Of a DNA stretch of 64,000 nt, positions 22,691 to 34,439 are shown one piece after another (the first letter of the stretch is position 1; every line of letters starts with the position of its first letter). A program made the translations under genes and the position numbers. Source of the stretch: Hemerocallis citrina (lineage: Eukaryota > Streptophyta > Magnoliopsida > Asparagales > Asphodelaceae); NCBI GenBank assembly GCA_017893485.1, contig CM030366.1:45072283-45136282 (forward strand). Direction: 5' to 3'. The notes beneath the pieces were generated by a model. It was not told the origin of the DNA. It saw only the letters and a program-made list of their open reading frames with translations, and ran no database searches.

Positions 22691-23206
22691 GACCGAATCG
22701 CAAGGGTCGGGAATGGTGCTCTCCACAATTAACTTTGCTAGGGCTTGTGCCTTGATAGTAGTTCGGGGTTGGTAGCTGTTGTCATGCTGGCTCAGCTCTA
22801 TGGACCATTTCATCAAGCGTCCCGATGTCTCGGACTTATGAAGGACTTGCTTCAGCGGCTGGTCAGTAAGAACGACCACCGAATGGGATTGAAAATACGG
22901 ACGAAGTTTCCATGTCGCCATGACCAACGCGTATGCCATCTTTTTCACCTTCGGGTAGCAGAGTTGTGTGTCCCTAAGAACCTTACTCACGTCGTAGATG
23001 GGGTGTTGCGTCTTCTCCTCCTCTCTTACCAGGATGGCATAAAAGGTCTGCTCCGAAGTGGCCAGGTATATGTAGAGGGTTTCGCCAGGCTTCGGCTTGC
23101 TCAAGAGTGGGGGGTTTACCAGGTAAGCCTTCAATTGATCGAAGGACTCTTGTTGTTGTTTCCCCCACTCAAAGCCTTTCACTCCCCTTAAGGCTTTGAA
23201 GAACAT
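22691..23206 (-). pseudogene. pol: pol: RT connection and first RNase H of A
   Basis: The frame opens with the connection block FEWGKQQQESFDQLKAYLVN and runs through YIYLATSEQTFYAILVRE, VSKVLRDTQLCYPKVKKMAY and VVVLTDQPLKQVLHKSETSG, the gypsy-type RNase H. The first catalytic Asp seems to be replaced (LATSEQ), as in many Tat elements where the second RNase H may do the work. It is in frame with the start of the second RNase H. Confidence 0.85.
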
Positions 23207-23990
23207 GAGGCATTTCTCCCATCACTTGAAGAGAAAAAGCCCTATAGCTGTGAGGCGTCCCGTGAGCCTCTGCACTTCTTTGACATTGGAGGGATAGGCC
23301 ATATTGAGTATGGCTTTGATCTTCTCGGGATTGGCTTCTATGCCCCTCTGGCTCACCATGAAACCTAGGAATTTGCCGGACGAGATGCCGGGCGCACTTT
23401 CTCGGATTCAACCTAATATTATGCCTTCTCAACACCCTCAAGGCTTCCTGTAGGTCAAGGACATGCTCCTTCCCCCTGATGCTCTTGACCAACATGTCGT
23501 CCACATAGACTTCCATGTTACGGCTAATCTGGTCTCGGAAGACCTTGTTGACTAGGTGCTGGTATGTATCTCCCGCATTCTTCAGCTCGAAGGGCATGAC
23601 CCAGTACCAGTACAGGCCTTGGTCGGTCACGAATGAAGTCTTCGAAATGTCAGGAGGGAACATGTAGATCTGGTTATACCCTGAGAAAGCATCCATGAAG
23701 CTGAGGAGCTCATGGCTAGAGGTCACATCGATCAGAGCATCGATGCTCGGAAGGAGGAATGGATCCTTCGGACACGCCTTGTTGAGGTCAGTAAAATCGA
23801 TGCATATTCTCCATCTCCCGTTGGCCTTTTTAACCATTACCACATTGGATAGCCATTCGGGGTAGTTCACCTCCTGGATGAATCGGGCGTTTAAGAGCTT
23901 CTTGACCTCCTCATTGATTGCTTGTTGGCGCTTGGGAGCGAATTTACGTCGCTTCTGCTAGACGGACTTGACTCCCGGGGCAACGCTGAG
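23169..23990 (-). pseudogene. pol: pol: reverse transcriptase of A
   Basis: On minus the order is NYPEWLSNVVMVKKANGRWR, ICIDFTDLNKACPKDPFLLP, LLSFMDAFSGYNQIYMFP, VMPFELKNAGDTYQHLVNKV and the catalytic YVDDMLVKS. A frameshift near 23400 follows NPRKCA. Upstream, TAG at 23958-23960 stands where B has CAA (Gln). The text is typical of the Tat/Ogre clade. Confidence 0.9.
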
Positions 23991-24198
23991 GTGGTGCATC
24001 AAGAGCTCTTCTAAATCACAAGCATATCAGCCGCGGTCCAGGCGAAAAGATTGCGGTTCTTCCTTATGCATTGAGAGATGTCTTTTTTGATGGAGGAGGA
24101 AAGGGTCTTACTGATCTGGAATGTCCTGGTGGCATCTCTTCTAAGAAGTCCACTTCTTCCAGCTCATCCACTGGCTCGGAGATGGTCTGGCTACTTTC

Positions 24199-24690
24199 TC
24201 ATGGGAGTTCGAGGGCTTCAAGAGAGAGGACCGAGCCTCCTAACGAGGTCATGTAACACTTGCAAGCCGCCTCTTGGCTCTCTCTTACTTCTTTCACTCC
24301 TGCGTGGGTGGGGAACTTCATTTTCATATGATAGGCCGATGGGATGGCCTGGAGAGCGGCCAGACCTGGTCGACCCAGGATAACATTATAGGCAGCTTTC
24401 ACATCTACCACCATGAAGTCCATCAGCTCTACGCAGGTAACCGGGGTTTTGCCAGTGGTCACGTCGAGGGTTATAACTCCTTCGATTATCACAAGTACCC
24501 CGGTGAATCCATGAAGAGTGTAACCAGTTGGTCTGAGCCGATCTCTTGACAGCTGGAGGCCCTTAAATGCCTCTAAGAAAAGATTATTGACTGAACTGTC
24601 ATTGTCCACTAGGATTTGGCGCACAACAAAATTGGCCATCATTAGATTTATAACAAGGGCGTCGCAATGGGGTGTCCGGACGCCCTCCAA
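24199..24690 (-). pseudogene. pol: pol: aspartic protease of A
   Basis: Motif ILVDNDSSVNNLF marks the active site, against VDNGSSVN in B. The Asn at the usual Thr position is common in this lineage, but Gly to Asp is likely to kill activity. It continues VIIEGVITLDVTTGKTPVT and YNVILGRPGLAALQAIPS, as expected of Tat proteases. The stretch between the protease and the RT (23991-24198) reads as the usual variable linker with breaks. Confidence 0.82.
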
Positions 24691-24755
24691 GTCCCTATCA
24701 GAGAACGTAACAGGAACTCCCAGACCCTTGGGGGGAGGATGGCCCTACACGACAT

Positions 24756-26664
24756 TCACTTCCCGAACGAAGGCTTTTCGGGAGGAGTTGGAATCTCCTC
24801 CCATTGGGCCTCCATGTATGAGGTGCAGGACGGCCTCTGCTTCGACATCCGGGGTTTCTGCACGTTGTTCGGTTCGCTTGTTAGCCCCCTGGGGGATGGA
24901 GGTGGATCGGCCCTATCCCTCCTTACGAACCTAGCAAGCTGCCCTCTCTGAATGAGGTCCTCGATCTCATCTTTCAGGGCCCAACAGGCATCTATGTCGA
25001 GGCCGTGGTTCCTGTGGAAGCGGCACCACTTATCCTGGTTTCTCTTCTTTCCAGGGGTGTTCATCTTTGGGGGTGGCAGTAGAAGATCCTCCTTCCCAAC
25101 TTCCATCAAGATGGCCGAGACACTCGCATTGAGCAGAGTAAACTTTTTGAAGTGGGGAAGAGGGCGACGTTGACCCCCATTGTCATTTTGGAGCTTCTTA
25201 GCTCCTTCTTCAGTAGTCTTCCATTTGTTCCCGGAAGACAATCCTTCAAGAGTGGGGCGGTTGAGAGCTTCTTCTGCTCAGATGTACTTCTCGCTCCTGA
25301 GAAGGAGCTATGAGAAGTCTCGTGGAGGCTTCTTGGCTAGGGACGCCCTGAGGTCGGGGTTGATGACATTAGACTGGAAAGTAGCTGAGGATACAGACTG
25401 ATCCAGAGAGGTGAGAAACTGGGCCTCGGCAGTGAACCGCTTAACGTAGTCCCTCAGCCGCTCGCCCTTCCTTTGATTGAGGAAGAGCAAAGTGGTGTTA
25501 GACTTCTCGGAGCGGCAGCTGCTCATGAAGTTGGTAAGGAAAAGACCTTCAAACTGGTCGAAGGAGAAGATGGAGGCGGGAGCAAGTCTGGAATACCACT
25601 CCCAAGCGGGCCCCTTGAGCGTGGCCAGGAAGGTTTTGCAGAGAAGGGCATCAGAGGCATGGTGGATCATCATGAGAGTTTTGAAACTCTCAATGTGATC
25701 ACCAGGGTCCGACTCCCTGGTATAAGACTCAAAATGTGGAGGCTTGAAGTTCTCTGGGACAGGGGCCTCCATGATAGTGCGGGAGAACGGGGGTCTGCTC
25801 GGGTGGAGGTTCCTTGCCCGTTGTTCTTCATCTCTATCGAGTTGGCCGAGGCACCTATCCATCTTGTGGAGATGGTAGTAGACCGAGTCCTCTCTTCGTT
25901 CATGCCTCGCCGAGCCCCGAGACTCGTCTTTATGTAGAAGAGGGCTGGGGCTACGGCGGTAGCTTGGAGTTGGTCGTGGACTGCGGGTGCGACGGTGATG
26001 GCTCAGAGCCGACCGAGGATTGGGAGAATGGCGGCGATGATTGGGAGCCGGCCGAGGACTGGGATCCCGTTGGTTGTTGTTGGGGGCAACGTTGAGCGCC
26101 AGAAGGAATACCTCCTGGAACTGTTGAAATTCTGCCCTCATGACGGGGGCCTCCTGCTTCCGATGAGCTCGAGGGGCAGGATGGCCAGCCGGGGAGCGAC
26201 TTCTTCTCTGACGGTGCTGAGGTGACTCTCTCCCCCTCTTGGGAGAGTTGGACCCTCTGCGATCTGTCCTGCGGGGCAAACGGTCCCTCTGATGCTCCTG
26301 GCGAGGGTTCCCATCACGGGTCTGCCTATCGTCCAAGCAGATCCGAAGATATGGCTCGTTCTGTCGGTTGTTGAGAACATCTCGCAGATCTTTTGGTGTT
26401 GGAGGGCTATGAGAGGCCATGGATTCGGAGGAAGGGTTGTGTACGGAGATATGGACCTGATGAAGGGGTTGCTTCTTGCGAATTCGACGAGCGGGTTCTC
26501 CAACAGCCACTTGAGGCCCTTGAGGCTGCTGAACGGATTGAGGGATCGGTTGTTCGAGCTGCTGGGCCAGTTTGATGGGTGGAGGGAGATCCCCTGGAGG
26601 CGGAGGAGGGATTGGAAATATTTCTACTGTTGGAGGCCGTAGACTTCCCTTTCTTCGGAGGCAT
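24756..26664 (-). pseudogene. gag: gag of element A
   Basis: The likely start is the ATG at 26664 on minus (MPPKKGKSTASNSR), just downstream of the primer site. A frameshift near 26510 leads into the long frame 25308-26510 (400 codons). Its first half is basic and Arg/Ser-rich (SPRPTPSYRRSPSPL). Its second half is the capsid: FSRTIMEAPVPENFKPPHFE, DHIESFKTLMMIHHASDALL, LKGPAWEWYSRLAPASI and RLRDYVKRFTAEAQFL. After a break the nucleocapsid-like part (24756-25241) has a CHHC-like finger in WCRFHRNHGLDIDACWALKD. Confidence 0.88.
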
Positions 26665-26714
26665 AGCTAGGAGTCGCTTTTGTTGTTGGAGTAGGGTCGG
26701 ATTGCTATTCAATT

Positions 26715-26731
26715 TCCCACAGATGGCGCCA
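26715..26731 (-). other. Primer binding site of element A
   Basis: On minus TGGCGCCATCTGTGGGA begins three bases after the 5' LTR end. The TGGCGCC primer site is characteristic of the Tat/Athila branch and differs from the methionine type of the other elements here. Confidence 0.85.
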
Positions 26732-26734
26732 ATT

Positions 26735-27311
26735 TGCTGCTGCTGATTTAGGTGTGGGGGCAAGCAGATGAATTTGTGGGTTCAGAGAATTCTAATGGGT
26801 CAAACTAACCTTTTCCAATGTTGTTTGGCTGGCTTCTCGCTGCTCCCGTTAACCTGCACAAAGTTCGAAACACGGGGGTTGATCCCGGTGATGAACCCTC
26901 CGACACTCTTGTCAGTACTCAGAAAAGAATATGAAAGAGATTTAGGTTGCCAAAGAGTGATCACATTGTAACTGTAGGAGGTAGGGGGGTTTTATAGTCG
27001 CCATGGGGATCTGTTTCGAGATAAGAACAAATCTCTACTCCCCGGTGTGGCTGGATAGAAGTGGTTAGATCCACCTCCTAGGGATAAGGGCAAATCAAGA
27101 TTTCTCCATATCCTTGGGAACTGGCTCTTAACGGGTTGGGACCCATACCAAGTTGAACAGATCTGTTCATGGGTTATGGGGGCCCTAGAGAAGAGACCCA
27201 ATTCCCATTTTGGACCCGTCTGTAGGTGAGCTTACCATTTTTCCCCTGTGAACTTTAAGATTCGTGCCCCATTTGAACGGTTCCGATTTAATCCCATTTT
27301 TAGCCATATCA
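26735..27311 (-). repeat. Element A, 5' LTR
   Basis: It aligns with 14714-15289. It carries a minus-strand TATA box (26990-26996, TATAAAA on minus, context GACTATAAAACCCCCC). Confidence 0.88.
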
Positions 27312-27543
27312 CCCGCATATCACACATACACCATATCATACATTTCATTATGTTATCACATCACATTATCACATCATGTTTTCACATATCATATAGACCT
27401 CGCCATTAATTCCATCGTATTAACACATCACATGATCACGCATCGTACACACACCATGCTTTTCATCTCATCACATTAAATACATACACATACATATATC
27501 CATATCAGCAAAACTCCTCAAACCTAAATCTTACAACCCCATA

Positions 27544-27582
<39 letters not shown>

Positions 27583-28702
27583 AATCTTAACACACTCTCG
27601 TAGATATATATATTAGTTTCTTACACCACATAATTCACTCTGTAACATACTTATGAATTTCCTTACTCAATACACTTTCACTTTACATTTCACACACGGC
27701 AACCCTTAATTTAAAATTTTCATAGCACATCATATACTTAAAAAGAGATCATACTCACCTGAGGAAACACGAAGACTGGCTATGTACGCTCTCCACTATC
27801 TCCCCCCGAACTCGTCTCTCCTTCCTATTATCATATTTAACACTAATTATAGTTAAAGATATTCAAATCACTCATATATAACAATTAAAATTATTCTAAT
27901 ATCTCACATGCATTTCACCAAACGCCTGGCATGCATTATACATATGCACACACTCACAATTCTATTAATTAGGTTTTATGCCTATAAACTTTTCCAAAAA
28001 TAATTCTAAATTATGTTTCATAATTTACAACAAGTTCTGTTGCCAATCTCTAATAAATTTATAGCATAAACTCTTTTAATTTCAAACCCAAAATCCTAAC
28101 TCTTTTCATTTTACTCCTACCATTTCCAATAAAGAATTAATCACTTCTAACATGAAGATTATCTCCTAATCTCCCTACCTAATTCTCTTGCCAAAATTTG
28201 GAAACAGACAACCCTATGCAATTTAATAAAATAAATTATCACCTTCCAAGAAGTCGATTCAAAAAACTAACACTGGGGTATTGAAGAGCACCCTTCAATT
28301 AACAAGAACCCCCTAAAAATTTTGTAAAATGGCTTGGAATTTCATAGGATTTGAAAAATTCGAAAATGCAGAAAGAAAGAAGAAAAGGTCGGTTGCGTTG
28401 GGTTCTTGGGTCTGGACGTGAGTGAGAAGGAGGAAGGGGGATGAGTAAGTTTAGTAAAGAAATGGAAAATTTTATTATAAACCCCTCTTTGACTCTCCAA
28501 TTATTTTTAGGGCCTTATACTTCTACTTTCTATAATAAAATCTAATAAAACCCGCTCCACCGAACGAATAAATAAATTAAAGAATATATATACAATAAAA
28601 CTGCATATTTATGCATAATCATAACATTAACAATAATATCTAATAGCAATAAAAGAAATACCAATGACTATTTTTGAAATTATAAAATAAAGGAATGTTA
28701 CA
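27312..28702 (-). repeat. Element H, 3' LTR, proximal part (U3)
   Basis: On minus the LTR starts TGTAACATTCC at 28702. It continues through a TATA-like TTTATAATAAA (about 28470-28480) and resumes across element A at 14713. Positions 27312-27545 align with 51980-52305. It is AT-rich with no gene. An (AT)n run is at 27545-27580. Confidence 0.8.
27545..27580. repeat. (TA)n microsatellite
   Basis: This is an uninterrupted TA run of about 35 bases. In the other LTR of H the equivalent place (52302-52313) is short and joins Helitron-like sequence. Confidence 0.9.
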
Positions 28703-29779
28703 TTATACACACCTCAAAAGAAGCTTGTTCTCGAGATGAGGATTGAGGAAAACCAATCAAACATCCATCGACCAGCTCATTAACATCCTTCATCATACTA
28801 GAGCATCAAATGGTCCTCCCGATATCTCTTCACCTCGTTCTTAATGTACACTATACCTAATGCTATATGTCGTGTCTATCATCTGCCCCCGAAGGTCATA
28901 CGCATCAAAAAGACCTAATTTATCGCTGTCTACCTTCGATCTCATCCATCATCATTATCAAGAATATTCAATATATTATAAAAGACATTCATCCATATTA
29001 TCCAATTTAGGTGTTGTATTATACGAATATTACTCTCTTATATCCTAAAAATATACTTTTCCATATGCAATCAATATCTTGGTGATATGGATTATACAAC
29101 CCAGTTTATCCATGAAAGTTCAGAGTACATGACATATTATGTGAAATTGAAGGACACATCAATGTCGTACGGTTTTTGTTGCGAATTTTATGCAAGATTT
29201 AATTAACTCCTCCACGGTCACATTATTTGTAAATATTGTGAATACAGAGACTGAATTGTTGTATTGGATCAATACTTTTCTTATTAATAAATACTAAACA
29301 ACCTTCCTCAACAAATAGTGCAATAAGCAAAAAATATTATGAATGCAAAATATCACTAAGCACTTGCACTGTTCATGTACACCCTATAGTATGTAATCTA
29401 GTCAAAATCCCTTCATAATGATTAGCATTTTTAAGTAATTCTAGCAAATAAAGAGTAATGAGCAACTAAAGAGTAATGATACGGAAGTCTTTGAACACGA
29501 GATTTCAAAACCACCTTTAACTTTTACAAACTCAGTAGAGCAAGACATGAAACCTTATTTCAAATGTTTTGATAATAAACATATATGTTATGAACATAAA
29601 AAGTTGGATATAGAATGGAAAAGAGGTTGAAAGGTACAACAAAAGCGCCCAAAGGATCTTAGTGCCATGAAAAAGGCATACTCAATATAGTGTCATCGAA
29701 GAACTGATAAGGCAAATTCATAGTGAGGGACTAAAAAGTAAAGACTAACAATTATATCAGACTAGTTTAGGATGTACAA
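28703..29779 (-). other. Element H interior, 3' portion, with purine tract
   Basis: Next to the LTR the minus strand reads TCTCGAGAACAAGCTTCTTT and then TGAGGTGTGTATAA. This resembles the CGAGGACGA...purine-rich ends of Tekay-like elements (compare 60944-60979 in D). The remainder is AT-rich, and no coding frame for gag or pol is visible. Confidence 0.6.
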
Positions 29780-29990
29780 CACTAGTAGAAAACCTTGCAA
29801 TAATAATGGATTATTTGCAAGCACCAAAAATTCCTTGTAGTTGTTACTATCAACAACAAATTACTCACAACAAAACCATTCATTGCAAATATTTTGACAT
29901 TCGCAAGAGATTTTATTCAACCGTTGCAAGTGTTGACAATTACAAGGGAACAATTGTAACAAACAATACTCCATTACCAAAGTAGTAATA
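29780..29990 (+). repeat. Left terminal and subterminal repeats of CACTA element
   Basis: After the inverted repeat come several copies of TTGCAA-type motifs (near 29797, 29814, 29881 and 29925), plus ATTCGCAAGAGA and ATTACAAGGGAAC. These are likely transposase-binding motifs. Confidence 0.75.
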
Positions 29991-30139
29991 AAATATTTAT
30001 TTTTAAAAATAAATTAGATATAAACACGTGCATTACATAGATAATTTTTCTCACTTCTCAAAATACTGAGCGGGTAAAATGAAAAAAAAATCAATAAACA
30101 CAATCTTTTTTCCCGGGCCAAAAATCGAAAAGCAAAAAA

Positions 30140-30400
30140 AAAAGATCAGAAACCCCACGACCTTCCCCCACACTACTAATCGTAACGGCTATAACGGCAC
30201 ATCTATCGCGGCGTGTACACCCAAACGCCAGTTTAGATCATTGTTATTATTTTTTTATTAATATCGAATGTCTATGACGGCGCTTGTATAAAATGCAGTT
30301 AGATATATCATATATAACGATGCTTATACATGAACCGCCGGCATAGATTACTCTATAACGGCGCTTATACATGCACCGCCGGCTTGAACTGTTTTTTTTA
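30140..30400. repeat. CCGCCGG-containing short repeats inside CACTA element
   Basis: CTTATACATGAACCGCCGGC near 30329 recurs as CTTATACATGCACCGCCGGC near 30366, with TATAACGGCGC-like phrases between. They look like the subterminal repeats of another DNA transposon family, perhaps a small nested insertion. I found no clear ends. Confidence 0.4.
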
Positions 30401-30439
30401 CTATTTTGTTGCAACGTGTTCTGCACGTGCTAATATTTT

Positions 30440-30775
30440 CCGTCCCGCCCTCACTTTGGTTTCCCCCTAATTCTATAAACCCTAATAACCTCCCAAATCT
30501 CTCTCTCTTCCTCTCTCTCTCTCTGGGCCACTTGCGATTCGCCCCTCACTCCCTCTCCTCCCAAATCTCCGTCCTTCCGCTCCGTCCATCGCCGCTCGTG
30601 CCGCCCTTCCACTCCGTCCATCGCGCCGCTCGAGCCGCTCGATCTTTCCCCAAAATCTGAAATCCAATCGATCTTTGTTTGTATCCTCCGTTTCCTTCTC
30701 ATTTTATGGACGTAAGCTCTTATAATCCAAATCCAGAAACAACCCACTTATATTTTCTCAGTCTCTTTAAGGTGA
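30440..30775 (+). promoter_or_regulatory. Gene-promoter-like segment carried by CACTA element
   Basis: TTCTATAAACCCTAATAACC holds a TATA-like core and a telo box (AAACCCTAA at 30477-30485), known from promoters of plant housekeeping genes. A CT-rich leader follows, then ATGG at 30707 in a frame that runs to a donor-like AAGGTGAGA near 30770. It may be the captured 5' end of a host gene. I could not identify the protein. Confidence 0.35.
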
Positions 30776-33227
30776 GACCCATTTTTAATTTTTTTTATTA
30801 ATTTAATTTTCTTTTATATACTGTCAGTTTTGACTTGTTTAGTAACACACTCTTGAGTTGTATTTGATTGGAAGCCACGTATTATGACATGGGTCTTGTT
30901 TTGTTTTCTTCATTCCCAGCCCTTCTTTATGCTTCTTCTAATTTCGACGGTTGAAGGTAGGGCTTTCGTTTGATGTGATTTGTTTTGGTTTTTTGGGATT
31001 TGGGTTGTGATTTGGTGATATGGGTGTTGGTAATTTTGATAAGTTTTTAGTTTTTTTTAGTTTTTTTTTAGTTTTTTTTCTGGGTTGTGATCGGTTGCAG
31101 TAATTAATTTTGATGTTTAGGATGCTGGGATTTGGCGTTTTGGTAAATCTATTTGTTGGGAGAGATACACCCTTTTTGAATTAATTGAAGAGTATAATAA
31201 CTGATTGATTCATTAGATTGCATTGTAGGAATGAAAGGAGTCTTGTTTATTTTGGGGATAGTTAGGATGATTGAAAACCGAAATTGGTGCGATTATCTGT
31301 TGTGTTGTTATATTTTAGGACTATGTATAATTTAATTGTATCGCTTGTTTCGGTGTAGTTGTAGTTATTTGATGAACTATCTTGGAGTAGGGCTGGAATT
31401 GGTGGTGTATTAATAGCTTAAGCTCCATATCTGGTCACTATCTACAATAAGGTAGTTTCCATAATTCTTAGCTTTATCTACCTCTTGCTATAATTTTATT
31501 TTATTTTCCTCCTCATCTTTTTTAATATCAAGCACTTCATAGTTGACCCATGCAAGAGGAACTGCTACATTTTTTTACAAGTAAATTTCTCTAAATGCAT
31601 TGTTTGAGGAGTGGCAAACGCAAATCAAATTTGATGTTTAGCAGAGCCAAAAAACAGGGAATGCAGCATTTACTGCAATTTTGATAAGGGGGGTTTGACT
31701 GAACACCTTGATTAATGCTCTTATTTCATTTCTGTAAGTTGAACCATTTTCTTTTGATTTACCCAAAATCAATCACAGCATCAGCTACATATATTAGATG
31801 CTTTTCCAGCCCATTAGACAATTATGTTTATTTCCTACATTTACTTAATCCTGCAATTAGAAATGTTCACACTAAGCATCCATGATCAACAATGCACCTC
31901 ACCTCAATACATGTACAATGAAGAGCTAGGATTACTAATTGGACCCAGTAACATGAACACTAAGCCTTCTGCTCGTTAAGGACACATCCACCCTAACCGA
32001 ACAACACGTCTCCTCCTCAAGAGGTAAGGTAAAAAACTTAACACATCCTGAGGTGAGTGTGATGGTCACTCTTGAGACAAGAGTTGCATATTTGGTGAAG
32101 TCAACCTTACATCAGAAAACAAAACTTGACATGGGTTTTCGGTTATTGGTGTGTATATATTCCTGCATTTCAACATCAAAAGCACAACAGTTAGGCCGAG
32201 TTTTTGCAGTGGGCACCTTGTTTAAGTATAATTGGTTTTAGTAATAACAGTGAGCAGTGGGTTGTCCAGAGTTTCCTAAATACGAGTGATCATTCTTAAC
32301 TAGTATGCTATATCTCATGAGAGGAATATATCTCCTATATTGTCTCTAATCTCTGTTGTTGTGCATTTGCTTGGGCAAGGTTTAACGTAATGGAAGTCTA
32401 ATATTTCGTCAGTTTGTTGAAGAACAGTGAAAAGTAGCTTAAAAGATTGAGACACATCTAGGGCACCATGAATCCGAACAAGCAAGCTTGGTCAGCATTG
32501 CGATGTTGGCTCTATGATCATGTGGTATATACTTCAGATGTGTCCCTTATTGCATTGCCTCTAAAATTATTCTCCTTTTGTCTTGTATTTGCGTGTAAGT
32601 TGAAGCCCTAATTACTCTTCTGAATTATGACCTTCCTAGATAAATTCATTCTACTTTAGCATCTTAAATGCTCTGCATTCCCTGGTTTTGTGTTGTTGCG
32701 AAATTTAGGGGAGCGTTCATATCTCAGTCCATGTAGTCTTTGTTCTCTGAAACATTGGCTCAACAGTCTTCCCTTCATATAACTATACTACTATAAATAT
32801 GGCTTTTATGACCTATTGGCTTCCCTACTTGTGATTTACAACTGAATCAGACTGCTCCTGTCTAGTTTGTTATATCTTGTATAGCAAAATAGAAGAAAAT
32901 AAGTATATGTTTAGCCATATTGTTTTTTTAAGTGCTCATATTGTCTATGAGAAGCAAATGCCTGTGCATGTAAGACACTACTTTGAAACTGAAAATGGAC
33001 CTACCCTTTCTGAGTACATGAGCAGACGGTGATGCTTAAGCACCTTTATCAATGTTTTCATTTGAACTTGGTCTATATTCCAATTCATATATGTGGACAT
33101 CAGTGACAGCTGAATACATGTGTATGAATGGACAAATTTTGTCTGGGGATTGATATGGGCTGTGCCAGAATTTTGTTTGCTTTGCATTACTAGCAAATAT
33201 GTGTCTGATTAATCATTTTGTTTCCAG
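30776..33227. other. CACTA interior, no identified gene
   Basis: This is AT-rich, intron-like text. Short frames such as 32053-32241 show no recognisable domain. The part just before 33228 ends in an acceptor-like TTTGTTTCCAG and is probably intron of the captured gene. Confidence 0.5.
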
Positions 33228-33802
33228 ATCATCATAGCTTGTAGAAAGGGAGGCACAAGTGTTGAAGACCTTGCAGAAAAGTTCCCTGACATGATCGTTA
33301 AGGTCAGCATCTTATGCATCAGAGATTTATATTAGGTTTCGATGAATTTACTATGTTATCATAGAATTGTTACTGACTTTCAATTTTTCTCAATGTTTTA
33401 AAGGTTTCAGTTGACGTATTCAAAGGAATCACCGATGAAGATGCTGCTAAAGTTGTTGATGGTTTGGCTCCCAAGGTAGCTGATAGAAATGTTTCCATTG
33501 AACAAGTGAAGAAGCTTTACAATCTTTTCTGTGCATATGATTGCACACTGCTGGAGGTAATTTGAGAGGTTTCATTTAGTTGCCAATTACATTTACTTTC
33601 ATGTTTCTCTCACCGGCATACCTCCTCTTATGAAATTAATGCTTCTTTCTTCATTTCTTTGGTTCAGATCAATCCAATGGCAGAGACATCAGATAATCAG
33701 CTAGTAGCAGCTGATGCTAAGTTGAATTTTGATGATAATGCAACTTACAGGCAGAAGGAGATATTTGCTCTTCGTGATACAACTCAAGAGAATCCCAGTT
33801 AA
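33228..33802 (+). pseudogene. Captured fragment of succinyl-CoA ligase beta subunit gene
   Basis: Three consecutive exons with GT...AG introns are seen at 33228-33302, 33404-33556 and 33668-33802. They read IIIACRKGGTSVEDLAEKFP, then VSVDVFKGITDEDAAKVVDG, LYNLFCAYDCTLLE, and INPMAETSDNQLVAADAKLN, FDDNATYRQKEIFALRDTTQ. This closely follows the plant mitochondrial ADP-forming succinyl-CoA ligase beta chain (TCA cycle, succinyl-CoA to succinate with ATP synthesis), from the late ATP-grasp region into the metal-binding segment (EINP, LNFDDNA). The fragment is about 120 residues of about 420. It starts without the N-terminal ATP-grasp part, and after ENPS a TAA stops it where the family continues. 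So it cannot encode an enzyme. Introns are retained, so capture was from DNA and not from mRNA. Confidence 0.9.
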
Positions 33803-33823
33803 GTCTGGCACATGCTCTCTCAG

Positions 33824-34115
33824 TGTTTTGATCAACTAAATCAAGTTCTTATGGACTTCTTTTGTGAGCTGCATCCTGATAAGATGGAAGCCTTGAAACA
33901 AAGGTTGGAAAATACTACTGTCGACTCATCCAATAGTCAAACACGACAAGAGGTAGCCATATATTTAATTGCCTCAATTGGATAATATATTATTATCTAT
34001 ATATATTGAATAACGAGTTCTAATTTTGTATTGTTTCTTTTTCATGTAGTCTATATGTAGTGGCGATGACTATGAGACAGTGGGTAATGAGGAACATGTA
34101 GAAGACCTTACGTGA
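33824..34115 (+). CDS. Two-exon short reading frame near CACTA right end, unknown
   Basis: After acceptor-like CTCTCTCAG a frame reads CFDQLNQVLMDFFCELHPDK and EALKQRLENTTVDSSNSQ to 33952. A GT...AG intron (33953-34049) then joins in frame to SICSGDDYETVGNEEHVEDL and TGA at 34113-34115. I do not recognise the family. It could be the last exons of a transposon gene (CACTA elements often end with such exons) or a second captured fragment. It is not in frame with the ligase fragment. Confidence 0.4.
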
Positions 34116-34439
34116 AAAGTGAAGTTGGGGATACATGGAAGCAGTAGCGGGTTAAAAGTTATTTTGAAAACATTTAATTTTGTTTCTTGGAGTTTCACAA
34201 CTTATCTTTTCTTCTAGAATGTATTGTTGTTTTGGCACTATGAAACAAACAAAAAATTTTGTAATGAGAAGGTTCTGAATTATATAATATTCAAACTTAT
34301 TTTGCATTATTGTGTGTTTTCTTTATATAATTGTGTAAATCAATATGTGAAATAATTATATGTTCTTCATTGTCAAAATACATTATTTTAATTTGTAAAT
34401 TTGGTTAAGCCATTCAAATATAATCAGTAATGAAGAAAA

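Larger units (their letters stand above)
14714..27311 (-). mobile_element. Element A: Tat-lineage Ty3/gypsy retrotransposon (12.6 kb)
   Basis: The LTRs are 14714-15289 and 26735-27311, starting TG and ending CA on both strands. The flanks CCCGT and CCCGC fit a 5-bp target duplication with one later change. Removing A restores a sequence that aligns with the uninterrupted copy at 51960-52020. On minus: 5' LTR, TGGCGCC-type primer site, gag, protease, RT, two RNase H domains, integrase, 115-bp array, antisense gene, 114-bp array, purine tract, 3' LTR. Dual RNase H and an extra antisense gene place it in the Tat lineage. The genes are heavily broken and the LTRs differ visibly. Confidence 0.9.

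Noticed and set aside
22069..25401. Long plus-strand frames opposite pol and gag in A (for example 22745-23191, 24587-24934), and likewise 47415-50941 in B
   Set aside because: They are shadows of the minus-strand gag-pol with its strong codon bias; no domain is seen.
30406..30747. Frames of 84-98 residues in the CACTA element
   Set aside because: They are CT-rich leader sequence read as Ser/Leu or Arg/Glu-rich peptides.
33228..33802. A functional succinyl-CoA ligase gene
   Set aside because: Most of the N-terminal ATP-grasp region and the whole CoA-ligase C-terminal domain are absent, and a stop follows the third exon.
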